A DNA stretch of 64,000 nt from Stentor roeselii (GCA_006503475.1 RSEH01000051.1:62001-126000), one strand, 5' to 3'. Positions 1 through 10,214 are shown, numbered from the stretch's first letter. Numbers and translations are program-made. The notes: a model not told the origin generated them from the sequence alone.

Positions 1-475
1 TACGTTCCTCATCTTCAAAAAAGGATATGAGATGAAATTTAGCATCATTGCTATTAAACAAAATTCTATTGATAATTATTTTCTGGCCATTTCGTTCATA
101 TTCAATGATTTTAGCTGTTTGAAAATGTGATTTTTCGATGTAGGCTATGAACTTTTCAAAAATTTTGCTCATCAGAATTTCTTCATAAAGACCAGTTAAA
201 TCAATATATTGTTCTACTTGAATACGGGTGTTCATTCCTTGATTTAAGAGAGTATTGCTTCCAACTCTGTTGGTTTCAGTGTTTTTGCTGCTGAATGCCT
301 CAAGGTCAGCATGAATATCAAACCTATCATCTTTTTTGTGCATTAGAAGATTCTGAAAATCAAGACCATCAAGTTCAGGGAAAAAGTATTGAGTTTCCTG
401 GGTTTTAACCTGTGAATCAATTTGGTTTTCCTGGTTGATAATCAGAGGATTTTCTAGATTTTGATTATCTTCCAT
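1..475 (-). CDS. Hypothetical protein, N-terminal part (runs off left edge)
   Basis: An open frame starts at an ATG whose complement is 473-475 and stays open through base 1, giving the first 158 residues; the rest lies outside the window. The N-terminus is acidic and rich in Asn and Gln (MEDNQNLENPLI). From about residue 95 a more ordered helical segment begins (QYIDLTGLYEEI). I recognise no family. The third-position pattern resembles neighbouring genes, which supports coding. It is divergent from the MORN gene across a 401-bp gap. Reading frame is certain, function unknown. Confidence 0.75.
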   Translation of the reverse strand, partial: MEDNQNLENPLIINQENQIDSQVKTQETQYFFPELDGLDFQNLLMHKKDDRFDIHADLEAFSSKNTETNRVGSNTLLNQGMNTRIQVEQYIDLTGLYEEILMSKIFEKFIAYIEKSHFQTAKIIEYERNGQKIIINRILFNSNDAKFHLISFFEDEER

Positions 476-876
476 TAATATAGTGACTCAACCATCAAGA
501 TTAGGATAATTTTGGTTGATAAGGGAAAATATAATTACACTTATTGAATACTTGGAATAATTGTTTATTTGCTTAGGTAAAAGAAACGTAATTAACCTTA
601 AATTATCTAATCATTTGAATTGTGATAAATTATTTTGATTAAGATAAAAATCTGAATTCAACAATTGCTAGCCTGATTGTTCGAACAAAGTCAAACTATC
701 TGGCAGCTTATTATAGCAATTAGTGGCTATCCAGTAATATTATAGCCCAAGACAGTCCCGCAATCCAAAAATATATCTGATACCCATCTATCACTATCCA
801 CAAAAAACAATCCACTTAAGTCCTTTCCATTCAGAATAAAGTCTCCAAATCCCTAAAATTTAATTTGATAAATTAA
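476..876. promoter_or_regulatory. Divergent intergenic region
   Basis: This 401-bp AT-rich gap separates two divergent genes, so it should hold both promoters. I see no recognisable RNA gene. The + strand changes from G/T-rich (about 480-600) to strongly A/C-rich (720-860), one of the compositional flips described in the findings. A short palindrome, TTGTTCGAACAA, lies near 677; it lacks tRNA arm structure. Confidence 0.4.
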
Positions 877-1989
877 ATGGGAACAAACTGTTCATGTTTA
901 CGAGGAGGAATCTCCGAAGACAAGCAAGTACGCCTTGACCGTAATTTCGAGAAAGAACTAATAAAAGAGTACTCATCACGTCCATTCAAGTCCCAAGAAG
1001 ACCAAAACACGCTAATCAGCCTTCAATCTCTTCTGCGAGGTTACATCGACCGTCATTCCCTTCAAAAGTTGCGTTCAATCGAGTTCCAAGTCTCAAACCG
1101 TTCAAGACAATCAATCGAAAACACGCGTCAAGAGGTAATAGAAGACATTGTCCGAACAGAGTTAAGAGAAATTCCGCCTAATCTAGTCCCAGACTACACA
1201 ACAAGCATCACAAAAAGTGTAGAGCAGCGACTCGGTCCTTTTCCTATTCACGAGTCCAAGTCCGACAACATGACTCGCTTGAGGAGAGGTCCCGTTGAAA
1301 TGGAAAACGGCGCGATATATATCGGAGAATGGAACAACGATAATCAAAGACATGGAATTGGAATGCAGATCTGGAACGACGGGTCTAAATATGAAGGCGA
1401 GTGGCGATTTGATAAGGCTAATGGCAATGGAAGGCTCATTCATGCTGATGGAGATGTTTATGAAGGCAAGTGGAAAGATGATAAGGCTCATGGCTTTGGA
1501 GTTTATATTCACACTGATGGCGCTAGATATGAAGGCAACTGGGAAAATGATAAACAACATGGATACGGCGTTGAAACTTGGCAAGATGGCGCCAAGTATG
1601 AAGGAAATTATAAAGCTGGAAGAAAAGATGGAAAAGGAAAATTCAGCTGGGCTGATGGAAGTCTTTATGAAGGAATGTTCTTTGATAATAATATTGAAGG
1701 CACTGGAATTTACATGTGGAGTGATTCAAGGAAATATGAAGGCAGCTGGAAATGTAATAAAATGCATGGAAGAGGACTTTTTACTTGGAGTGATGGGAGA
1801 AGTTACTCAGGACTTTACGAAAATGATAAAAAACATGGACATGGAATTTTTAGCTGGCCTGATGGAAGAAAATATGACGGAATGTGGATGAATGGAAAAC
1901 AACATGGCCTGGGAACATATTCAAATACAGACGGGTCTATCAAAAAAGGAGAATGGCAAGAAGGTAAAAGATTGAGATGGATAAGTTAA
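877..1989 (+). CDS. MORN-repeat protein with N-terminal acylation signal and IQ-like motif
   Basis: This 370-residue protein begins MGTNCSC: Gly2 with Cys5 and Cys7 fits N-myristoylation plus palmitoylation, so membrane or cortical anchoring is inferred. An IQ-like segment (ISLQSLLRGYIDR) lies near residues 47-60. Residues about 150-365 carry about nine or ten MORN repeats (YEGEW, YEGKW, YEGNW, YEGSW, YDGMW with the G.G half-repeats between). MORN arrays in protists serve as membrane-associated scaffolds in cortex, basal body and cilium. The gene lies 29 bp upstream of a Rab gene on the same strand. MORN identity is secure, exact role is not. The first 400 bp use C-ending codons and the rest T-ending codons, a local composition shift. 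Confidence 0.92.
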   Translation: MGTNCSCLRGGISEDKQVRLDRNFEKELIKEYSSRPFKSQEDQNTLISLQSLLRGYIDRHSLQKLRSIEFQVSNRSRQSIENTRQEVIEDIVRTELREIPPNLVPDYTTSITKSVEQRLGPFPIHESKSDNMTRLRRGPVEMENGAIYIGEWNNDNQRHGIGMQIWNDGSKYEGEWRFDKANGNGRLIHADGDVYEGKWKDDKAHGFGVYIHTDGARYEGNWENDKQHGYGVETWQDGAKYEGNYKAGRKDGKGKFSWADGSLYEGMFFDNNIEGTGIYMWSDSRKYEGSWKCNKMHGRGLFTWSDGRSYSGLYENDKKHGHGIFSWPDGRKYDGMWMNGKQHGLGTYSNTDGSIKKGEWQEGKRLRWIS

Positions 1990-2018
1990 TAAGTACTTCA
2001 TAATTAAACCAGCAGGTA

Positions 2019-2609
2019 ATGCAGAGCAACACTCCTCAAGTAAAAGTTGTCCTTCTAGGTGAATCTGGAGTAGGCAAGTCAAGTTTCATGCTTCGCTTCG
2101 TTGCTAACAACTTCAAAGTTGACTCTTCATCGACCGTTGGGGCTTCTTATATGTTCAAAATAATCCAAGTGAACGGCAGATCAATCAAATTCAATATCTG
2201 GGACACAGCAGGACAAGAACGATATCACAGTTTAGCCAAAATGTACTTACACGATGCAAATGCAGCGATTCTTGTTTACGACATCACCAATCGAGCCTCT
2301 TTCGAAGGCCTTCCTCGATGGTACTCAGAACTCACTGAAGTCGCTCCTAAAAATATCATTGTCGCTGTTGCTGGGAATAAAGAAGATCTAGTATCACTTG
2401 AAGTAGTTCAACCTGATGAAGCACAAGCCTTCGCTTCTTCTCTTGGAGGGTTTTTAAAGAAAACATCAGCGAAAACAAATCAAGGCATTGAAAGTGTATT
2501 CAAAGAAATTGGACTACGCATTTTTAACGAAACTGAAGTGGTTGAGAAAGAAAATATTCAACTTAAAAGACAGAATTCAAAAAAGAAAGAGAAAAAAAAT
2601 TGTTGTTAG
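2019..2609 (+). CDS. Rab-family small GTPase (Rab5/21-like)
   Basis: A 196-residue GTPase with all G motifs: P-loop GESGVGKSS at residues 15-23, switch II WDTAGQERY, base-recognition GNKED (the usual NKxD) and TSAK. The C-terminus ends Lys-rich then CC, the double-cysteine prenylation signal typical of Rabs, so it should cycle on membranes. The segment around VGASYMFKIIQVNG and the SLAKMYLHDANAAILVYDI stretch resemble the Rab5/21/22 group of endocytic Rabs, but subfamily is inferred. It is followed after only 14 bp by the next gene on the same strand. Length is normal for the family. Confidence 0.95.
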   Translation: MQSNTPQVKVVLLGESGVGKSSFMLRFVANNFKVDSSSTVGASYMFKIIQVNGRSIKFNIWDTAGQERYHSLAKMYLHDANAAILVYDITNRASFEGLPRWYSELTEVAPKNIIVAVAGNKEDLVSLEVVQPDEAQAFASSLGGFLKKTSAKTNQGIESVFKEIGLRIFNETEVVEKENIQLKRQNSKKKEKKNCC

Positions 2610-2623
2610 TTTTTTAATAATAA

Positions 2624-4075
2624 ATGGAAGGCAACTTTTTGACGAAGACTCAGAGGCAAAAGTTTGTGAATGAGATAAAAAAAACGCATTTTAAACTAGG
2701 GAATTATAAACCAGAGGAAGAGATGTTGAAAGAAGTGAAGACTGAACGAGCTGTTACTGCTTCATCGTTGGCAGGTATGATGAGATCCACTCATTTTGAA
2801 CTAGGGAATGATAAACCGGTTGTGAAAAGTGAAGCAAATTCTCGGTTTCGCCCTGTGGAAGTCCCTAAATGTCCTTACGTGGTGCCTGATGTTTCAATAG
2901 ACCTGAGAAAAACTCATTATTCTCTCGGATCTTTCAATCAAATCCCTGCCTCTACAGCCAGATCTGCCCAAGTGAGTCAAACCGCGCAAGGAGAACGAGC
3001 GCCAACAATAATGACAGCAGATTTTTCTACCTCTCATCATTTTCAATACGGAAACGATAAACCTTCCTATTTGCCCATCAACAAATCTGACTTCAACAGG
3101 AAAAATCTTCCGAAAGACTTAAAAGAAGAAGTCTCAAAAATCAAAAAAGAACTGAGAAAAACTCATTTCGAGGTAGGAAGTCAAAAACCTGAATATCTCA
3201 CAAATCATAAAAATGACTTTTCTGGAAAACAGACTGAAGTTGTTAAAGCTTCCATGGATCTTCAAAAGGAACACTTTCGTCTAGGAACTGACAAAGCCAA
3301 CTACCTGACAACTTACAAGTCAAGTGAAAAAAACATCTTAAAAGGAAAGCAAGATTTTCAATCTGAAGTTTTAAAAGATTTAAGATGTTCTCATTTCAAA
3401 CTAGGAACTAGTTCATCAGAATATATCAAAACTTCTCAAGACTTCCGAGGAGGAAAAGGTGAAACAGCTGAGAAGGTTCAAGACGGTCGATTAAGAAAAA
3501 CCAATTTCGTGCTTGGGACTCACGAAAAACCCTGGACTTCTTCATACAAAGACTCGCATTCAAACAGTTCAGCAAGTCTCGCAGTTTCAGTAAGAGATCG
3601 TCATACAGATAAAGCCTCGCACTTCGTGCTCGGGAGTTCAGGGAATGACTTCCTGTCAGTTCACCAGCAAGACTTCAAAGAACTGGAGGTCATCAACAAT
3701 CGAGACTCAAAATGGGCCGAGTACCTCAGAGGCCATCACTTCGACATGGGCCAGGCAAAGCCTTGCTTTTCAAGTCAGAACCAAAAGTACGGCAAAGGCA
3801 AGGCCGAAGTAGTCGAAACTGACAAAAAACTTTCTTCAGATCTAAGAACGAGTCACTTTCAGCTCGGGAATGATAAACCTGACATGGTCACAACTAGTCA
3901 GAACTCATTCAAAAATATGAAAAGTTCGAGATCTGTTCAGAGTTTGGATAAAGCTCATGGAAAACACTCGTATCGTGATGGGGACTCTAAATTTCAAGGA
4001 ACTACTGAACAGAAGTCGAGGTTTAGGTGGATTAAACCTGTCGCTGATAATAAATTCAAGTTTTCTTTTGAGTAG
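2624..4075 (+). CDS. Repeat protein with about eleven THFxLGxxKP motifs, probably axonemal
   Basis: A 483-residue soluble protein with no signal peptide or membrane span. A short motif recurs about eleven times every 35-50 residues: THFKLGNYKP, THFELGNDKP, THYSLGSF, HHFQYGNDKP, THFEVGSQKP, EHFRLGTDKA, SHFKLGTSS, TNFVLGTHEKP, SHFVLGSSG, HHFDMGQAKP, SHFQLGNDKP. It is often preceded by a basic LRKT or LRTS and followed by a YxxxxKxDF-like spacer. Such spaced short motifs are characteristic of microtubule-lattice and axoneme-lining proteins (SAXO, PPP1R32/SAXO4 and TEX45 types). The assignment is an inference from motif style, not a firm family call. Frame and start (AATAATAAATGG) are clear. Confidence 0.85.
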   Translation: MEGNFLTKTQRQKFVNEIKKTHFKLGNYKPEEEMLKEVKTERAVTASSLAGMMRSTHFELGNDKPVVKSEANSRFRPVEVPKCPYVVPDVSIDLRKTHYSLGSFNQIPASTARSAQVSQTAQGERAPTIMTADFSTSHHFQYGNDKPSYLPINKSDFNRKNLPKDLKEEVSKIKKELRKTHFEVGSQKPEYLTNHKNDFSGKQTEVVKASMDLQKEHFRLGTDKANYLTTYKSSEKNILKGKQDFQSEVLKDLRCSHFKLGTSSSEYIKTSQDFRGGKGETAEKVQDGRLRKTNFVLGTHEKPWTSSYKDSHSNSSASLAVSVRDRHTDKASHFVLGSSGNDFLSVHQQDFKELEVINNRDSKWAEYLRGHHFDMGQAKPCFSSQNQKYGKGKAEVVETDKKLSSDLRTSHFQLGNDKPDMVTTSQNSFKNMKSSRSVQSLDKAHGKHSYRDGDSKFQGTTEQKSRFRWIKPVADNKFKFSFE

Positions 4076-4292
4076 TAATGGGTTTAGAGGTTTTTTTGAA
4101 GGGATAGGGATGATTTGGGATGGGTTTATTGGGGTTTTAGATGAAATTTAAGGGTTGGAGATGAGGATTTTTGGAGAAGTTGAGTTTGTTTCTTTTTAGG
4201 TTTTTAAGGATTTGTTTGAGGATTTAGGTTTAGAATTCATTCAGATTCGCCTGATATTCAATCAGGACCATTTAAGTTAGACATTCATTATA
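4076..4292 (+). other. G/T-rich intergenic tract, almost free of C
   Basis: Between two same-strand genes. By direct count, bases 4081-4140 are 24 G, 25 T, 11 A and 0 C, and 4141-4200 are 19 G, 25 T, 15 A and 1 C; the first 30 bases after 4200 have no C. Short related strings recur (GGATTTTTGG, AAGGATTTG, GGATTTAGG). Normal C content returns from about 4238. No coding frame or RNA gene is seen. It forms the left shoulder of a compositional flip. Confidence 0.6.
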
Positions 4293-7200
4293 ATGATGGG
4301 ATCTTATTTCCTAGTTTCGGTTCTTAAGGTTGTGTCGGCACTCACCATTATTGAATACCAACTGGGGAAAAATTTCGGACAGGTGCTTTATGACTACTCA
4401 GGACTTGGAAATCATGGGCAGAATGGTGAGAAATTGATCACAGACATACATGATACTAATGCTACTAATCGGGGTGCTTATTTTTCGAGTTCTCAATCAA
4501 GTTATATCAAACTTCCTGACAATGGGATTGCGACTCTCAGTTTATTGCTTGACTCAAAATTCAGCATTCTCATTTGGATTAAATTAAAAGACCCAATTAA
4601 TGGCTCAGTCATAACTCAGCGTAACTCGAGTTCTGGACTACTCAAGATTTACTATGAAAGCAATAATAAAATTTGTGTTAGCTTCAAGGGTGAGCACAAA
4701 TGCAGAGAAACATCTGACATAACTAATTGGTTTATGTTAACATTGGTATCCAAATGCTCAGAAAAATTAAAACTAGGTATAAACAAGTCAAGCGAAACCT
4801 TAGATAAGGATTATGATACAGAGTCAAGTATGGTCAGCCATTATATCGGAAACATTGCTGGGTCATTTGATGGTTTTGTTTGGTCTTTTTACCTTTTTTA
4901 TGAGTGCATCGATATTGACGATTACTTAAAAGTAAATGGAGGATCAGGATATTGCTATCAATCATCTTGTAGTAGTCCAAGTATTTATCAAGTTAAGGAT
5001 AATGGAGCCATGTATTCATTATCAAATGATTACATTAGCGATGTGAACTCTATTTGTTATAACTTGGCAGGTAGCGACTGCTTAAACTACTGTGCAAATA
5101 ACTGTTCAATATGTAACTGTGTTGATCAATCATTTGAAATTCTATTGAATGGGACGAGAAGATGTATATGTCTAGGTGGGAATATAGTCTCGATACCAGG
5201 AACAATTCAAGCAGTACATTACACCGATACTCAATCATGCAGTTGCAGTGGGACATTAACTTATAACTCAAGCTATTTGGCATGCTTGAATAGCAGCTGC
5301 TACCCAGAATGCAAATCTTGCTCTAAATCATATTATTTATGTGATCAATGCAACGATACAAATGCTACTATTCATAAATATAAAGGATGCATCTGCAAAG
5401 ATGGTTTTTATAATATTTCTGATCTTACCTCTGGCTATTGCATCGAATGTTTCATTGAATGCAAAACATGCGATAATAATAGATGTTTTTCCTGTAATGA
5501 TAAAAATGCAAACCCTTCTAAATCAGTTTTAGGATGCAATTGCAAAACTGGTTATTACAATGCTACAACTCCACTTATTGATGGTACCTGCTTAAAATGC
5601 AATAAAGATTGCAAGGCCTGTGAAAATTCTATAAACTGTACTGAATGTATCGATAAAAATTCTCAAATTTCCAAGTTTGGATGCACTTGTAGGGTGAATT
5701 ATCAGAACAATTCAGCCTTAGACCAAAGTGGGGAATGTTATCAATGCGACTCAGATTGTTTAACTTGCAATAATTCGAAAACCTGCATCACATGCAAAGA
5801 TTTAAATGCTATACCAAATTCAATCCAAGGGTGTGAATGCAAGCCTCATTACTTTATCAATAAAACTCTTCCACTATATGAAAGATGTCAACCTTGCAAT
5901 TCAAACTGCGACACATGCACAGACTTAAATCTCTGCTTAACTTGCCTAGATCCAAACGCATTAGTATCAACCTCAATCGGATGCATATGCAAAAGTGGTT
6001 ATTACTTCAATTCATCACTTGGAATAAACTCTTGTCAGAAATGTTCAGCGGAATGTGAGACTTGCTCATCAGATTCAACTTGCGATTCCTGCAAAAACAA
6101 CATAACACAATTACTTAGTAAAGACTCGAAATGTATATGCAAGTTACGTCATTATATCTTGACAAGTCTGCCTAATTCATCTGAGTGCTTTCCTTGTCAT
6201 TCAGACTGTGAAACTTGTGATGGTCCAAAGATTTGCAAAACTTGTGTAAAGAATTTTTCTGTTCCATCGAATAGTCAAGGTTGTGAATGCAAAGCTGGGT
6301 ACTTTTTGAATGGAGAGATTTGTAGTAAATGCTTTCAAGATTGCTTAAATTGCTCTTCTTTTAAAAAGTGTTTGAGTTGCTCGGATGTTAACTCGTATTT
6401 GAATGGATCTAGCTGTGATTGTAATGATGGATATTTTAATGGGTCAAATGATGAATTTTTAAAGTGTAACAGTTGTCCTTATAAATGTGTAGATTGTAGT
6501 AACTCAAGTTTTTGCAGTTCATGCAAATTTGATTACTCATTAGGAGGCTTTGGCAAATGTGAATGCTCAAAAAACTCGAATTTAATAGATGGGGTTTGTG
6601 TTGCTCAAAATGGGTACTTTATGAACTCTGTAAACATCTCAGAAAAATGTGATGAGTCTTGCTTAACATGCATGAATTTTTCTACTAACTGTATCAAATG
6701 TAAAACTGGATATTATAACATCTACGATCAAGTAAATTGCACTAAATGCAATTCTAGTCAATACTATTCATTAAATTCATGTCTAGACTGCCCTAGTGTA
6801 TGTAAAACTTGCTCGAGTTCCTCAGAATGTCTATCTTGCATCTCAGAAGACTACATCTTATCAAACGGCTCCTGTAATATCGTCTGTCCAAAAGGACAAT
6901 TCTTAAATCAAAACATCTGCAAAAATTGTTCAAGTCTCTGCACTTCCTGCATTTCACTCTTAAACTGTTCTTCTTGTGTAGAAAACGCTGAGTTGGTAAA
7001 ACAATGTGAATGTTCTAAAGGGTATTATCAAGTCTCTAATACTTGTGAGTTAAAATACTTCGGATGGTCATTGAAAGTCAATTCTAAAAACATGTTAATA
7101 ATCAAATTCGATGAAATAACTGAACCTGGACTGTTAAATTCTGAATTCGACTTTTACATAAACAATCGAAGTGATTTTTCAGTATTTTTTGTAAAAAACC

Positions 7201-8539
7201 TGAAAAATAAAGAATACATGTTTTCTTTGAAATTCACTGAAAAAGTGCCTAAAGGAACCCAAGTTATAGTTTTCATTAACAGGCAAAAACTTGAAAGCAT
7301 TTCAGGTAGTACTTTAAAAAACTACACAATGATCGGCACTCTTGAGTCATTTTCCCCAGAAACTATCTCAGAAAGTACAGCAAAAGTGATTAATTCAACA
7401 GGAGCCGCAACAAAGACAGTAGTCACTTCTTCAATCGGAGCATCTCTCATGTCGAACCCATCAGCTGCCTGGGCTCTTTTAAACACAATCCAAATAATTA
7501 TATTCTTACCACTAGGATCAAACTCGTTATCTCAAACAATTCTAGATTTTTGTGATTCTTTTTCAGGTTACAACTTGTTGCCTAGTGTTTTTTCTTATTT
7601 TTTAAATGAAGATGATATGACAGAACCATATTTAGAAGCCAGGAAATACGGAATCTCGACTTCAGTCTTTTTAATGAATTTCGGTTCAACTCTTCTTCCT
7701 TTAATCGTCGGAATTTTTCTTTGGCCTTTGTTTTGGTTGCTGTCTTTGTGTAAAATCGGTAAAATTTCTTCGATAGCGAAAAAGAAGCTACTTGACTACA
7801 AGTACAGTTTTTTCATTCGGTTCTGGATTCAGGCCTACTTGGAAGCAGGGATATACTCAATAATCAATTTGCAATCAGTAAGAATTATGTAGCAAGTCAA
7901 TAATAAAGTCTCTGGGTATGTGAATTTGCTACTTTCTACTATCACTGTTGTAAATTTAAATAGATTGCTTTTGTCCTTTCACCGTTTTTTGCTTTTGTTG
8001 CATGTTATACTACGAATGAAATGATTGCTTCGGATAATGAAGAGTTTTCGATTAAGTTTGGAAGTTTTTTTTGTGAGTTTAAATGTGATAGAGGGTTTTT
8101 TAGTTCACAGTATTATACTCTTTACTTGGTTAGGAGATTGGGTTATGCTTTAAGTCAGATTTTTTTGAATTCTTTGGTTTTACTGCAGCAGGGACTTAAT
8201 ATTCTTGGAAGTGTTTTGTTGTTGCTTTATTTAGCTGTTTACCGACCTTTCAAAGAAACCTCTATCATGATTTCAACAACCGCAGGAGAAATAGCGATTT
8301 TAATTGTCCAAGTCATCACATTCGTATTTAATTTCTATCTGAGTACTAAACTGATAAAAATTCTCGAACTTACTATCATAGTATCAGTCCTTCTTGCAAT
8401 GCTTATTCAATTTTTAATCTCCATATACCTCTTTATCGGAGAAATGATCAACCTTTGGAAAATTCTTGAAAAAGATAGAAGTCTGAAGTTTGTCGAAGTT
8501 GCTGTAAAAGATCTGAAATTAAACAGCACTAATCATTGA
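4293..8539 (+). CDS. Giant cysteine-rich surface protein with multi-pass C-terminus (three exons)
   Basis: Exons 4293-7877, 7893-7949 and 7964-8539 give 1,405 residues. A signal peptide (about 1-18) is followed by a LamG/concanavalin-like domain (about 20-210), then a long furin/growth-factor-receptor-like cysteine array (about 230-880) in units of about 46 residues with recurring CxxC, CxTC, GCxC and GYY, then a Cys-poor extracellular segment. The last 350 residues hold about six hydrophobic spans (for example WALLNTIQIIIFLPL, LLPLIVGIFLWPLFWLL, and spans in exon 3). Large ciliate families share this Cys-rich ectodomain plus multi-pass tail; ligand and transport function are unknown. The two introns are 15 and 14 nt. 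Joining exon 2 to exon 3 needs a 14-nt removal, supported by a decayed paralogue on the opposite strand. Two relics of this family lie just downstream. Confidence 0.88.
7878..7892 (+). other. 15-nt spliceosomal intron
   Basis: GTAAGAATTATGTAG, phase 0. Its terminal TAG is an in-frame stop if retained. Removal keeps the frame into exon 2 (QSQVNNKVSGY). Confidence 0.85.
7950..7963 (+). other. Putative 14-nt spliceosomal intron
   Basis: GTAAATTTAAATAG. The upstream frame reaches a stop at 8022-8024 unless 14 (or 17) nt are removed here; removal joins STITV to IAFVLSPFFAF. A decayed paralogue (10777-10790, minus strand) has GTATTTTTAAAAAG at the same protein position, also 14 nt. A 17-nt alternative starting at 7947 would not be supported by the paralogue, which has TTT rather than GTT at that point. 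Confidence 0.7.
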
Positions 8540-9500
8540 ATAATCATAATTAGATTAGTTTTAAATTATAATTAAATTCGGAGAATGATAGACTACAGAT
8601 GATATTTTTAAATGTTGCCACATCGGGAACTAATGATCGACCAGTTTTTTTCCAAGATTTTCTACGTTTTATCCATTTTGATTTAATGAAATTAAGATCT
8701 CAGGCTTAATTCTGAACTAGTTTTCTCAAATTTTAACCAGAATTGTACTAAAAAATGAAATATATTATGTGATGTTTATAAAATATGATGAAGCTCTAGT
8801 TATAAACTCCAGTTCATAATTGTATTATTTAAGATATTAGAAATTAGGATAAAATTAAGTAAAATTAATATTATGAGTTTGAAATGCTGGATACGTAAAT
8901 TAGAGATTTTTGATAAGAACTTTAAATTCTTTCCAATATATTTAAGATAGGTTACTGCAGATCGTTTATTCTTTCACTGTCGTTAAATGACAACTAGGCA
9001 AAAATTTTTGACAGATGTTTTGCCATTATTCACGATTAAGATTACTGGAAGAATGGAGAAGATCTCATCACTAATCAAAAATACACCATTTCATCCAGCA
9101 GAGATGCTTAATTTACTGAGGCAAGAATAAGCTGCATAAAACTTTCTTTGTATTTACAAATTTACTCAATAAAATTGATAATCAGATTACCTAAATTATC
9201 TTATAATAATAAATCTCTATAAGAATATGAATTTTAGGTATTTTTTATTGATAAGAACTTAACTAAACTATGTATTGACATACTTTGAAGTGATAATCTT
9301 ATAATAATAGAATATTATAAATTAAACAATCTTAATATTTAATCTATCAATCTAAATCATGGTTTGAAATCTTCAAAGGATTAATATTCATTGATGAATC
9401 ATTTTAAAGCATTCTCAGGAATATATTTAGTAAAGCAAGATATTTCTATATGGAATAAGCCAAGCGATCGATTCAGAGATGCTGTTTCATAAGATTTATT
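8540..9500. other. Gene-poor AT-rich gap with a pseudogene fragment
   Basis: This 961-bp stretch has no intact gene. It contains the decayed LamG-like fragment listed separately (about 8950-9240). The remainder is low-complexity AT-rich sequence in which I see no RNA gene or repeat. Confidence 0.5.
8950..9240 (+). pseudogene. Relic of the N-terminus of the cysteine-rich surface-protein family
   Basis: Translated pieces align in order with residues about 12-75 of the protein at 4293. The relic reads QLGKNF then a stop, matching QLGKNFGQVLY. It continues in another frame as NGEDLIT (parent NGEKLIT) and later as AYF-TEARISCIKLS after a TAA where the parent has AYFSSSQSSYIKLP. The DNA also matches, for example CAACTAGGCAAAAATTTT against CAACTGGGGAAAAATTTC. 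It carries at least three stops and one frame change, so it is dead. It lies on the same strand, just downstream of the intact gene, consistent with a decayed tandem duplicate. The 3' limit is uncertain; recognisable similarity ends near 9150. Confidence 0.75.
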
Positions 9501-9953
9501 ATGAAAATGTCAAATTTTTGTGAGTTTATTCACGGTCAACAGCGAAGAATACACTCTGCCTCTTCATCAAGAAGAAAAAGTTCAACGAATGTATATAGGA
9601 ATGAAGTAAAAACCTCTAAAAAGGACAAAAAATTTGATATTTATTATGAAAGTAGACCAAAGGAATCTTATTTTCCAGGAATGGAAATTACGAATATATT
9701 TTTATTAGAATCCAAGAGGACTTCACTAAGAAAAAGTCAGGCTTTTCATGAAGATGAGGACTATAAGCCTATCGACTTCTCAGATTATTTGAAGTCTAAC
9801 TATGAAAAAATTCTATTAGATAAAAGTTATGAAGTGCTGGCAATCAATTCGAGTGTAGTCAAAACTGGCAAGTTAAGAACTGGGCTAACTTTTTCTAAGA
9901 AAAGGAATAATCTTAGGAGTGTTTCTATGAGTTTGAATCTTAGGAAAAAGTAA
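9501..9953 (+). CDS. Hypothetical basic protein, 150 residues
   Basis: A complete frame in a gene-poor region. The product is basic and Ser/Lys-rich at both ends (SSSRRKSSTNV near residues 22-32; TFSKKRNNLRS near the end), with an acidic middle (HEDEDYKPIDFSDYLKSNYEKIL). No membrane span or known domain is visible. A second ATG two codons in (MSNFCEF) could be the true start. It lies between two pseudogene relics, so it may be a young, fast-evolving or decaying gene. Coding status rests on frame length and balanced composition only. Confidence 0.5.
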   Translation: MKMSNFCEFIHGQQRRIHSASSSRRKSSTNVYRNEVKTSKKDKKFDIYYESRPKESYFPGMEITNIFLLESKRTSLRKSQAFHEDEDYKPIDFSDYLKSNYEKILLDKSYEVLAINSSVVKTGKLRTGLTFSKKRNNLRSVSMSLNLRKK

Positions 9954-10214
9954 GAAACTAAGTATTTTAGTTATAATTTAAGAATTATTTCTTATATAAC
10001 AAGCTGAATTTCTAAGCATCTAATCTGTAATATCAATTGAGAATTTTTTAACAGACTTTACATTCGATTTCCTCAAATTCATAAGGAATATTTCTAAAAT
10101 AATGATTAGAGTAGGTTTGGGGATTCATAACAAGCATTTTCCTCTCACAAGTACTTTAAATGATGATTATACTTCAAATTTAGACCTTAAACTTTTTATG
10201 TAATATTTAAGATC

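Noticed and set aside
671-690. Palindrome around TTGTTCGAACAA
   Set aside because: Short perfect palindromes of this size are expected by chance in AT-rich DNA; no second copy seen.
1295-1891. Long alternative + frame inside the MORN gene
   Set aside because: It is the shifted frame of a repetitive coding region, with Met/Lys-rich composition and no domain; the MORN frame is clearly the real one.
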